NCBI RefSeq assembly: GCF_014930365.1
Contig: NZ_JABXWI010000002.1
Location: 791,841-855,840 of the forward strand
Length of the DNA stretch: 64,000 nt
Reading direction: 5' to 3'
From: Streptomyces caniscabiei
GTDB taxonomy: Bacteria; Actinomycetota; Actinomycetes; Streptomycetales; Streptomycetaceae
The notes beneath the pieces are model-generated. The model did no database searches. It worked only from the letters and a program-made list of their open reading frames with translations, and was not told where the DNA came from. The position numbers and the translations under genes were made by a program. The stretch's first letter is position 1; every line of letters starts with the position of its first letter. Of the stretch, positions 33,794-41,036 are shown piece after piece.

Positions 33794-35278
33794 TCATACG
33801 GGGAGGAAGTTGATGGGGTGGCTGTCCGTCGCCCAGAGGTACTGGACCGCGTAGGCCCGCCACGGCCGCCACGCCTCGGCCCGCGCCGTGAGGGCGGCCG
33901 GGGTGGAGGGCAGCCCCAACTCGGCGGCCGCGCGCCGGATTCCCAGATCACCGGCGAGGAAGGCGTCCGGGTCGCCGAGGGCACGCATGGCGATGACGTC
34001 GACGGTCCAGGGGCCGAACCCGGGCAGGGCGAGGAGCCGGGCACGAGTCTCGGCCCAGTCGCTGTCGACACCCAAGTGCAGTGTCCCTGAGGCGAGTTGG
34101 CCCACCAGCGTGGTGAAGCTGGTCCGGCGGGTGCGCGGCATCGCGAGGGTCTCGGAATCGACGGCCGCCAGTGCCTCGGGGGACGGGAAGAGATGGGTGA
34201 GACCCCCTTCCGGATCGTCGACGGGTTCGCCGTGCGCGAGGACCAGCCGGGCCGCGTGGGTCCGGGCGGCGGCCGTGGAGACCTGTTGGCCGAGCACCGC
34301 CCGTACGGCGAACTCCGCCTCGTCGACGGTCCGCGGCACCCGGCGCCCGGGCGCCTTGTCCACCAGCGGGGCGAGCAGGGCGTCGGTGCGCAGCTGCTCG
34401 TCGACCGCGACCGGGTCGGCGTCCAGGTCGAGCATGCGGCGGCAGCGGCTGATGGCGACGGGCAGGTCGCGCAGATCGCCGAGGGTGAGCCGGCAGGCGA
34501 TGTGGTCGGGCTCCGGCGTGAGCGCGACGATGCCGTGGCCGTACGGCAGCCGGAGCGTGCGCCGGTACGCGCCGTCGCGCCACTCCTCCACCCCGGGTAC
34601 GGCGGTCGCGGCGAGGTGACCGAAGAGGTTGTCGGGGTTGAGCGGGGCCCGGAACGGCAGCCGGAGGCTCAACACCCCTGACGCGCCCGGGGAGTCGGAG
34701 CGCTGCCGGGCCGACCGGGTCGCCCGCTCGCGCAGTTCGCTGGGCGACAGCGCGAAGACCTCCCGCACGGTGTCGTTGAAGGTCCGGATCGACCCGAACC
34801 CGGCGGCGAACGCGATCTCCGCCATCGGCAGCGCGGTCGTCTCGATCAGCAGCCGCGCGGTCTGCGCCCGCTGGGCCCGGGCGAGTGCCAGCGGGCCCGC
34901 GCCCAGCTCGGCCAGCAGCTGCCGCTCGACCTGCCGGGCGCTGTAGCCGAGCCGCCGGGCCAGCCCCGGCACGCCCTCCCGGTCCACGACCCCGTCCCCC
35001 ATCAGCCGCATCGCCCGTGCCACCAGGTCCGCCCGCTGGTCCCATTCGGGTGACCCCGGGCTCGTGTCGGGCCGGCACCGTTTGCAGGCCCGGAACCCGG
35101 CCTGCTGGCAGGCCGCCGCGCTCGGGTAGAAGGTCATGTTCTCCGCCTTGGGCGGTACCACCGGGCAGCTGGGCCGGCAGTAGATCCGTGTGGTCACCAC
35201 GGCCGTGAAGAACCAGCCGTCGAACCGCGCGTCCTTCGACCGCACGGCCCGCACACACCGTTCCGTGTCCGCGTACAT
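33794..35278 (-). CDS. Ada-AlkA fusion: methyl-sensing regulator and 3-methyladenine DNA glycosylase
   Basis: This is an approximately 494-residue fusion. Residues 1-75 form the Ada zinc domain with Cys34, Cys38, Cys65 and Cys68 (CRPSC, CKRC). In Ada the first of these accepts methyl groups from DNA phosphotriesters and turns the protein into an activator. Residues about 78-185 hold two AraC-type helix-turn-helices (PGLARRLGYSARQVERQL, EIAFAAGFGSIRTFNDT). Residues about 205-490 form the AlkA glycosylase with AlkA_N and the HhH-GPD segment LLALPGFGPWTVDVIAMRALGD, whose final Asp is catalytic. Start: ATG 35278 is favoured by homology to MxxDTERC starts; ATG 35290 is also possible. It is expected to induce itself and ogt under alkylation stress. 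Confidence 0.9.
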   Translation of the reverse strand: MYADTERCVRAVRSKDARFDGWFFTAVVTTRIYCRPSCPVVPPKAENMTFYPSAAACQQAGFRACKRCRPDTSPGSPEWDQRADLVARAMRLMGDGVVDREGVPGLARRLGYSARQVERQLLAELGAGPLALARAQRAQTARLLIETTALPMAEIAFAAGFGSIRTFNDTVREVFALSPSELRERATRSARQRSDSPGASGVLSLRLPFRAPLNPDNLFGHLAATAVPGVEEWRDGAYRRTLRLPYGHGIVALTPEPDHIACRLTLGDLRDLPVAISRCRRMLDLDADPVAVDEQLRTDALLAPLVDKAPGRRVPRTVDEAEFAVRAVLGQQVSTAAARTHAARLVLAHGEPVDDPEGGLTHLFPSPEALAAVDSETLAMPRTRRTSFTTLVGQLASGTLHLGVDSDWAETRARLLALPGFGPWTVDVIAMRALGDPDAFLAGDLGIRRAAAELGLPSTPAALTARAEAWRPWRAYAVQYLWATDSHPINFLPV

Positions 35279-35387
35279 CCCGTTCCGCATGCCTCAAGCA
35301 TCGGGGAGCCGCGAACGGAGGGCTGGCGGAAATCCGACATCAGCGTGGGTCGACCTGCGACCACCGGAAGCCCACCGCCGCCCTGAA

Positions 35388-35432
35388 GGGGCGCGGGGAA
35401 CCGCGCGACCAGCCCCCACGGACCAGCAGCCG
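35388..35432. repeat. GC-rich intergenic repeat, copy 2
   Basis: GGGGCGCGGGG is followed by AACCGCGCGACCAGCCCCCA and GCAGCCG, matching the ends of the copy at 12837-12906 but with about 25 bp missing from the middle. It lies between the ada-alkA promoter side and the end of the ATPase gene. Confidence 0.6.
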
Positions 35433-35494
35433 CCGGTCCACGGACAGCCCCTCCCCCTCCGGCGCCCCTAGGAGCTCCGAACAAAAGTGGAGCC

Positions 35495-37546
35495 CTAAGC
35501 CCCCGCAGCGCGACCCCACGCCCCCTCTCGCAGCAACCGCAGCCCGTTCAGCCCCACCAGCACCGTCGACCCCTCGTGCCCCGCCACCCCGAGGGGCAGC
35601 GGCAGATGGCCCACCAGGTCCCACACCACCAGCACGGCGATGCACACCCCCGCGATCACCAGGTTCTGCACCACCAACCGTCGGGCCGCGCGGGACAGCC
35701 GCACCACCGCCGGGATCGCCCGGAGTTCGTCGCGCACCACCACCGCGTCCGCGGTCTCCAGCGCCAGATCGGAGCCGGCCCGGCCCATGGCCACCCCGGC
35801 GTGCGCGGCGGCGAGCGCGGGCGCGTCGTTGACCCCGTCCCCGACGAACAGCACCTTCGCGCCCCCGTTCTGCAGCTCCCGTACGGCCTCCACCTTGCCC
35901 TCCGGCAGCAGTTCGGCCCGCACGTCGTCGATCCCGGTGTCCGCAGCCACCCGGGCGGCGGCGCGCGCGTTGTCGCCGGTCAGCAGGACCGGCGACCCTC
36001 CGGTCAGGGCGGTGAGGGCGCTCACCGCGGCGGGCGCGTCAGGACGCAGCCGGTCGGCCAGGGTGAGCGTCCCGACGGCGACGCCGTCCCGCTCGACCAC
36101 TACGGTCGTGCCCTCGGCGACCGCCCTGTCGGCGGCGGCCCTGTCCGTCACCGCCCCGTCGAGAGCGGTCCCCTCGACGGCAGCCCCGTCGGCCGCAGTC
36201 CCGTCGGCCGCGGTCCCGTCACCGATGCCGGCGTGCTCCCCCGCCCGCCCCACGGCCACCACGCGCCCCTCGACGGTCGCCCGCACGCCCCGGCCCGGGA
36301 GGGCCACGAAGTCCTCGGCGGCGGCCACCCGCAGCCCTCGCGCACCGGCGGCGGCCACCACCGCGCGGGCCAGCGGATGTTCGCTCGGGTACTCGGCGGC
36401 CGCGGCGAGCGCCAGCAGCCCGTCCTCGTCGAGCCCGGAGCCGGGCAGCGGCCGTACGGCGACGACCTCGGGCGTGCCCTCCGTGAGCGTGCCGGTCTTG
36501 TCGAGCGCGGCGGCGTCGATCTCGCCGAGCCGCTCCATCGCGACGGCGGACTTCACGAGGACACCGTGGCGGCCGGCGTTGGCGATGGCGGAGAGCAGCG
36601 GCGGCATGGTGGCGAGGACCACCGCGCAGGGCGAAGCGACGATCATGAAGGTCATGGCGCGGAGCAGCGCGGCCGTGAGGTCCTCACCGAAGGCCAGGGG
36701 GACGCCGAAGACGGCGAGGGTGGCGACGACGACACCGACGGCGTACCGCTGTTCGATCTTCTCGATGAAGAGCTGGGTGGGCGCCTTGGTGCGGGAGGCC
36801 TCCTCGACGAGGCCCACGATGCGGGCGATCACGGAGTCGGCCGGGTCCCGTGCCACGCGGACACGCAGCGCTCCCGTGCCGTTGAGGGTGCCCGCGAAGA
36901 CCTCGTCGCCCGGGGCCTTGGGGACGGGCAGCGGCTCGCCGGTGATGGTGGCCTGGTCGGCCTCGCTCTCCCCCGCGACGACCCGGCCGTCCGCGCCGAT
37001 GCGCTCGCCGGGGCGGACCAGCACCAGGTCGCCGACGGCGAGGCGGTCCGTCGGCACGGTCTCCTCCGCCGTGCCGTCCGGCGACAGCCGGGTGGCCGTG
37101 GTGGGCGCGAGGTCGAGCAGACCCCGTACGGAGTCCGCGGTGCGGGCGGTGGCCAGGGCCTCCAGTGCGCCGGAGGTGGCGAAGATGACGATCAGCAGGG
37201 CGCCGTCGAGGACCTGGCCGATCGCGGCCGCGCCGAGCGCCGCGACGATCATCAGCAGGTCGACGTCGAGGCTCTTCTCGCGCAGCGCCCGAAGCCCTTC
37301 GAGGGCGGGCTCCCAGCCGCCGGCCGCGTAGGCGATCACGTAGAGCGGGCCGTACAGCCAGGCGGAGGCCCCGGCCAGGTCCAGGGGGAACGCGAGCAGG
37401 AAGGCGAGGGTCGACGTGAGCGCCCAGCGGGCCTCGGGGAGGGCGAGGACGCGGGTGCGGCGGCGGGGGGCCGTCGTGGCGGACGGCCGGCGGACCGGGG
37501 TGGGGGTGAGGGTGGCAGACACGCGGCACACCATACAGGAACACAT
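35495..37546 (-). CDS. P1B-4-type heavy-metal-transporting ATPase
   Basis: This is a 683-residue cation exporter. The phosphorylated Asp is D349 of DKTGTLTEG. The actuator loop is ITGEP, and the hinge is VGDGVNDAPALAAA. The ion-site motifs are SPC (305-307) in VASPCAV and HEGST in the last helix, the pair that defines subgroup P1B-4 (Co2+/Zn2+/Fe2+ export). No HMA domain is present. The first seven residues, MCSCMVC, hold a C-x-C-x2-C cluster that could bind metal. However, ATG 37546 lacks a clear ribosome-binding site and touches the operator, so ATG 37534 or GTG 37522 could be the true start. A repeat-rich insert lies in the ATP domain. It is divergent from its ArsR sensor. Confidence 0.88.
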   Translation of the reverse strand: MCSCMVCRVSATLTPTPVRRPSATTAPRRRTRVLALPEARWALTSTLAFLLAFPLDLAGASAWLYGPLYVIAYAAGGWEPALEGLRALREKSLDVDLLMIVAALGAAAIGQVLDGALLIVIFATSGALEALATARTADSVRGLLDLAPTTATRLSPDGTAEETVPTDRLAVGDLVLVRPGERIGADGRVVAGESEADQATITGEPLPVPKAPGDEVFAGTLNGTGALRVRVARDPADSVIARIVGLVEEASRTKAPTQLFIEKIEQRYAVGVVVATLAVFGVPLAFGEDLTAALLRAMTFMIVASPCAVVLATMPPLLSAIANAGRHGVLVKSAVAMERLGEIDAAALDKTGTLTEGTPEVVAVRPLPGSGLDEDGLLALAAAAEYPSEHPLARAVVAAAGARGLRVAAAEDFVALPGRGVRATVEGRVVAVGRAGEHAGIGDGTAADGTAADGAAVEGTALDGAVTDRAAADRAVAEGTTVVVERDGVAVGTLTLADRLRPDAPAAVSALTALTGGSPVLLTGDNARAAARVAADTGIDDVRAELLPEGKVEAVRELQNGGAKVLFVGDGVNDAPALAAAHAGVAMGRAGSDLALETADAVVVRDELRAIPAVVRLSRAARRLVVQNLVIAGVCIAVLVVWDLVGHLPLPLGVAGHEGSTVLVGLNGLRLLREGAWGRAAGA
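36120..36225. repeat. Degenerate 15-bp repeat inside the ATPase nucleotide-binding domain
   Basis: Units close to CCGTCGGCCGCGGTC recur in frame, encoding a run of DGTA, DGTA, DGAA, EGTA, DGAV, DRAA and DRAV. The array lies in the N-domain, between AGIG and the strand TVVVERDGVAVGTL. Most family members have only a short loop at this place. Confidence 0.65.
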
Positions 37547-37584
37547 GAAGACTCATTCATGCCTTCATATGCGATGAGTAAGAT
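37541..37584. promoter_or_regulatory. ArsR operator and divergent promoter
   Basis: The inverted repeat has arms ACACATGAAG (37541-37550) and CTTCATATGC (37563-37572), complementary at 8 of 10 positions, which resembles the 12-2-12 sites of SmtB/ArsR repressors. It overlaps TTCATG (37556-37561), which lies 17 bp before TAAGAT (37579-37584). This is a plausible promoter whose start would fall at the ATG at 37592. Repressor binding would shut off both directions. Confidence 0.6.
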
Positions 37585-37591
37585 ACTCGCC

Positions 37592-37972
37592 ATGGGTCAT
37601 GGAGCCGTCACCGCAGCGCAGGACGCCACGCAGGACGCCGCCCCTCGTGTGCGTCTGGACGCGGCCAACGTCGCCAAGGTGGCCACCACCCTCCAGGCCC
37701 TCTCCACCCCGTCCCGCCTGCTGATCCTGGCCAGGTTGCGCGAAGGGCCGCTCCCCGCGACCGAGTTGGCAGCCGAGGTCGGGATGGAGCAGTCCGCCTG
37801 CTCCCACCAGCTGCGGCTGCTGCGCAACCTCGGCCTGGTGGTGGGCGAGCGCCGGGGCCGTTCGGTGGTCTACGCGCTGCACGACCACCATGTCGCCGAG
37901 CTGCTGGACCAGGCCGTCTACCACGTCGAGCACCTGCGCCTGGGACTCAGCGACGCGCCGGACGGGGACTGA
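37592..37972 (+). CDS. ArsR/SmtB-family metal sensor, CzrA/NmtR-like
   Basis: This is a 126-residue winged-helix repressor. The DNA-recognition region is ATELAAEVGMEQSACSHQLRLLRNLGLV (about 56-83), followed by the wing GERRGRSVVYAL. The alpha-5 metal site is complete: Asp98, His100, His111 and His114 give D-x-H-x10-H-x2-H, the zinc/cobalt/nickel site of CzrA- and NmtR-type sensors. The alpha-3 Cys motif of CadC/ArsR is absent. Metal binding should release DNA and induce the divergent exporter. The start: the predicted -10 box places transcription at about ATG 37592, so the mRNA may be leaderless. ATG 37574 is the alternative. Confidence 0.87.
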   Translation: MGHGAVTAAQDATQDAAPRVRLDAANVAKVATTLQALSTPSRLLILARLREGPLPATELAAEVGMEQSACSHQLRLLRNLGLVVGERRGRSVVYALHDHHVAELLDQAVYHVEHLRLGLSDAPDGD

Positions 37973-38103
37973 GGCACCGGGCGGGGACCGTCACGCGTGC
38001 GCCCGGCGCGGACCGAGGCGCCGGGCGGGTACGAGAGCGCCCCGGCCGGTGGCCGGGGCGGGGTGCCTGGTGCGGGGGTCCGGGCAGGTCTCCCGGGTGG
38101 TGG

Positions 38104-38958
38104 TCACGCCGCCGGGATCGCCGGCAGCGTCGAGGCGGGCAGGCCGCCGAGCAACCCGCCGAGCAGACCGGTGACCAGGCCGAGCACCGGCTGCAGAAGA
38201 CCGGTGACGACACCGAGGACCGGGCCGAGCAGACCGGTCACGGCACCCAGCACCGCACCCAGGTCGAGCGAGGTCAGCGCCTTGAGCAGCGCGTCGACCG
38301 CGGCCTGGAGCGCGGCCAGCAGATCCGCGACCGGGTCGGCCGCCGCCGCGGCGCGGTGGGAGCCGGCCGGGGCCGCCGCGTCGATCTTCTGCAACCGCTG
38401 CTGCACGGTGGCGTGGGCCGTCCGCAGGGCCGCGACGTGCCGGGCCGCCTCGGCGGTGTCCAACTGGCCGGCGTCCAGCTCGGCGACGGCGGTCATCTCG
38501 TCCAGCAACGGGGCGAGCACGTCGTTCTGGTCCATGCTGTCGAGCAGGTCCAGCTGGCCGAGCAGGTCGTCCACGTCGGTGCCGACGGCGTCGGTCTCCG
38601 TGGCCGTGCCGGTCGCCGCCTCCGCGGCCGCGTCCGTGTCGGCGTCGAGGCCGGCCAGCAGCGCGTCCAGGTCGCTGTCGAGCTTGTCGAAGAGCGCCTC
38701 CATGTCGGCGATCTCCTTGTCGACGATGGCGTCCGCCTCCGCCTCCTCCTTCTCCACGAGCGCGTCGATCTCTTTCTCCAACGCGTCGAAGAAGGCGTCC
38801 AGATCGGGTTCGGGGACCGCGGCGGCCCGGGTCGCGGCACGGTCCGAGGCGGTTCGGCCCGCGTCGACGGCCGCGGTGGCGGTACCGACCGGCCCGAAGA
38901 CCAGTGCCCCGCAGACCAGAGGTGACAGGAGAAGAGCACGGGAGACGAGGGCGCGCAT
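38104..38958 (-). CDS. Secreted helical repeat protein of unknown function
   Basis: This is a 284-residue exported protein. The signal peptide (about 1-30, MRALVSRALLLSPLVCGALV) probably cleaves after TATAA. An acidic, Glu/Asp/Ala-rich coiled-coil region (about 50-130, with KEIDALVEKEEAEADAIVDK) follows, then a helical middle. The C-terminus is strongly hydrophobic and repetitive: successive LGAVTGLLGPV, LGVVTGLLQPV and LGLVTGLLGGL units (about 235-275). AAGGAA precedes the ATG. I know no function. The amphipathic acidic part and the Gly/Leu/Val repeats suggest a surface, pore-like or self-assembling protein. It is flanked by the metal sensor and a macrodomain gene. Confidence 0.72.
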   Translation of the reverse strand: MRALVSRALLLSPLVCGALVFGPVGTATAAVDAGRTASDRAATRAAAVPEPDLDAFFDALEKEIDALVEKEEAEADAIVDKEIADMEALFDKLDSDLDALLAGLDADTDAAAEAATGTATETDAVGTDVDDLLGQLDLLDSMDQNDVLAPLLDEMTAVAELDAGQLDTAEAARHVAALRTAHATVQQRLQKIDAAAPAGSHRAAAAADPVADLLAALQAAVDALLKALTSLDLGAVLGAVTGLLGPVLGVVTGLLQPVLGLVTGLLGGLLGGLPASTLPAIPAA

Positions 38959-39204
38959 GCACGTTCCTTTCGAAGCAGCTGTCCTTGCGCTCACCGTGGG
39001 AGGCGTCACGAGGTGCCGCAACCGAGCCCGGCGCCCCGGCCGGACCAGCCGACCGACCGCGCCGACGACCCTGACCAGCGTGTTTCCCCCGAGAGCGGGC
39101 TCCGTACGACTCCGTTCGACTCGCCTTCGCCGTTCGTCCGTCAGAGTGCGACAGGGCGACACGCCGGGCCGCGTCCGCCCGTCGGCCGGGTCCTCGACGC
39201 CCCG

Positions 39205-39714
39205 TCAGCCCGTCTGTTCGGCGAACGCCCGGTACGCCTCGTCGTCGAAGAGGACGAACCTGACCTCCTCGACCGAGGTCTCGGTGGCGCGGACGGTCTC
39301 CACGGCGATGCGGGCGGCGTCCGCCATGGGCCAGCCGTAGACCCCGGCGGAGACGGCCGGGAAGGCGACGGTCCGGGCGCCCAACTCGTCGGCGACGCGG
39401 AGGGACTCGCGGTAGCAGGAGGCGAGGAGCGCGGAGCGGTCGAGGCTCTGGCTGTGGACGGGCCCGACCGTGTGGATGACCCAGCGCGCGTCCAGGTCGC
39501 CCGCCGTGGTGGCGACGGCCTGACCGGTGGGCAGGCCCTTGCCGTAGTGCGAGGCGCGGAGCTTGCGGCAGTCGGCCAGGATGGCGGGGCCGCCGCGCCG
39601 GTGGATGGCGCCGTCCACTCCTCCCCCGCCGAGGAGGGAGGAGTTCGCGGCGTTGACGACGGCGTCGACGGACTGCTCGGTGATGTCGCCCCGGACGAGG
39701 GTGATGGTGGTCAT
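39205..39714 (-). CDS. Macrodomain protein, O-acetyl-ADP-ribose deacetylase type
   Basis: This is a 169-residue single macrodomain of the YmdB/MacroD type. The ADP-ribose-binding motifs are ITLVRGDITEQSVDAVVNAANSSLLGGGGVDGAIHRRGG (about 4-42, with the catalytic Asn/Asp region) and VAFPAVSAGVYGWP (about 115-128), the distal phosphate loop. IHTVGPV lies between them. It hydrolyses O-acetyl-ADP-ribose, the sirtuin by-product, or removes ADP-ribose from acidic residues. GAGGCGGG precedes ATG 39714. A sirtuin, an ADP-ribosylglycohydrolase and a Nudix enzyme lie within 12 kb but not in the same operon. Confidence 0.9.
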   Translation of the reverse strand: MTTITLVRGDITEQSVDAVVNAANSSLLGGGGVDGAIHRRGGPAILADCRKLRASHYGKGLPTGQAVATTAGDLDARWVIHTVGPVHSQSLDRSALLASCYRESLRVADELGARTVAFPAVSAGVYGWPMADAARIAVETVRATETSVEEVRFVLFDDEAYRAFAEQTG

Positions 39715-39851
39715 GCCCGCCTCTATACCAGCCGACGGGGCGGGCGGGCCGCCGATTTCGGCCGGCCCCGTGACGGGCGGGACCGGCCGCCGGGACGGGC
39801 CGGCGGCCGACACCCGGTCCGCCTGCGCGCCGGTGGAGCGGTCCCCTACGG

Positions 39852-41036
39852 CTACCAGCCGACCGGCAGCGACCGCACTCCATGGACCGTGGTCATCGTC
39901 AACGCGAAGTCCTCCGGCGGTGCCGTCAGGCGGAGGCCGGGCAGGCGGTCGAAGAGGGCGGGCAGGCCGACCTGGAGTTCCGCGCGGGCCAGGGACTGGC
40001 CGATGCACTGATGCAGTCCGTGGCCGAAGGCCAGATGGCCGGCGGCAGAGCGGCGGACGTCCAGGGTGTCGGGCTCGGGGAAGGCGTCCGGGTCGCGGTT
40101 GGCGGCCTGGAGCGCGACGACCACACCCTCGCCGGCGCGGATGCGGACGCCGCCCACCTCCACGTCCTCGGTGGCCACCCGGCGCAGCCCCGAGTGCGCG
40201 ACGGTCAGATGACGCAGCAGTTCCTCGACGGCACCGGGCCACAGGCCGGGATCCGCGCGCAGGGCGGCCAGTTGTGCCGGGTGGCGCAGCAGGGCCACGA
40301 CCGCCAGCGGGAACATGTTCGCGGTCGTCTCGTGGCCGGCCACCAGCAGCAGCGAGGCGATGCCGACGGCCTCGGACGCGCTGACCTCGCCGGTCGCCAC
40401 CCGGTCCCGGGCGAGCCGCGAGAGGAGGTCGTCGGCGGGTTCCCGGCCGCGTCGGGCGAGCAGCTCGCCCAGGTAGGTGTGGAGGGCCTTGCGGGCGGCC
40501 ATCATCTCCTCCGGCCCCGACGAGAGGCTGCTGAACGCGTTCGCCTGCCGCTGGAAGAAGTCGTGGTCCTCGTAGGGCACGCCGAGCAGTTCGCAGACGG
40601 CGAGCGAGGGCAGCGGCAGGGCGTACGCCGTCACCAGGTCGGCGGTCGTGGCGCCGTCCGCCGTCATCGCGTCGAGCAGGTCGCCGCAGATCCGGGCGAG
40701 CGCCGGCCGCAGCTGTTCGATGCGGCGGAAGGTGAAGTCGGGGATCAGGACGCGGCGCAGCCGGGTGTGGTCGGGCGGGTCCATCATGAAGAACTGGCCC
40801 GGCGCGCGGGGCGGCGACTGCGGGCGGAAGCCGGGAAAGCCGTCGCGGGTCGTGTCGGCGCTGAAGCGGGGGTCGGCGAGGACCGTGCGGGCGTCCTCGT
40901 GCCGGGTGATCAGCCACGGGCTGTTGTCGCCCCAGATCGTCACCCGCCGGATCGGCTCCTCCTCACGCCACTTGGCGTACTCCGGCGACGGGTCGAGCAG
41001 CGGGCGGAGGGTCGGGAGAGGAGGGTGGGCCGTCAT
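39852..41036 (-). CDS. Cytochrome P450, coupled to the Ebo operon
   Basis: This is a 394-residue soluble bacterial P450. Seen are the I-helix AGHETTAN, the K-helix ExxR in GAVEELLRHL followed by SGLRRVA, and the heme loop LAFGHGLHQCIGQSLARAEL with its Cys ligand near 345. MMDPPDHTRLRRVL in the C-helix region is also typical. Electrons would come from a ferredoxin, but no ferredoxin gene is adjacent. Its ATG overlaps the stop of the upstream phosphatase-like gene in an ATGA, so it is translationally coupled and probably oxidises the product of that operon. The substrate is unknown. It resembles CYP105/107-type actinobacterial enzymes only in general layout. Confidence 0.9.
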   Translation of the reverse strand: MTAHPPLPTLRPLLDPSPEYAKWREEEPIRRVTIWGDNSPWLITRHEDARTVLADPRFSADTTRDGFPGFRPQSPPRAPGQFFMMDPPDHTRLRRVLIPDFTFRRIEQLRPALARICGDLLDAMTADGATTADLVTAYALPLPSLAVCELLGVPYEDHDFFQRQANAFSSLSSGPEEMMAARKALHTYLGELLARRGREPADDLLSRLARDRVATGEVSASEAVGIASLLLVAGHETTANMFPLAVVALLRHPAQLAALRADPGLWPGAVEELLRHLTVAHSGLRRVATEDVEVGGVRIRAGEGVVVALQAANRDPDAFPEPDTLDVRRSAAGHLAFGHGLHQCIGQSLARAELQVGLPALFDRLPGLRLTAPPEDFALTMTTVHGVRSLPVGW

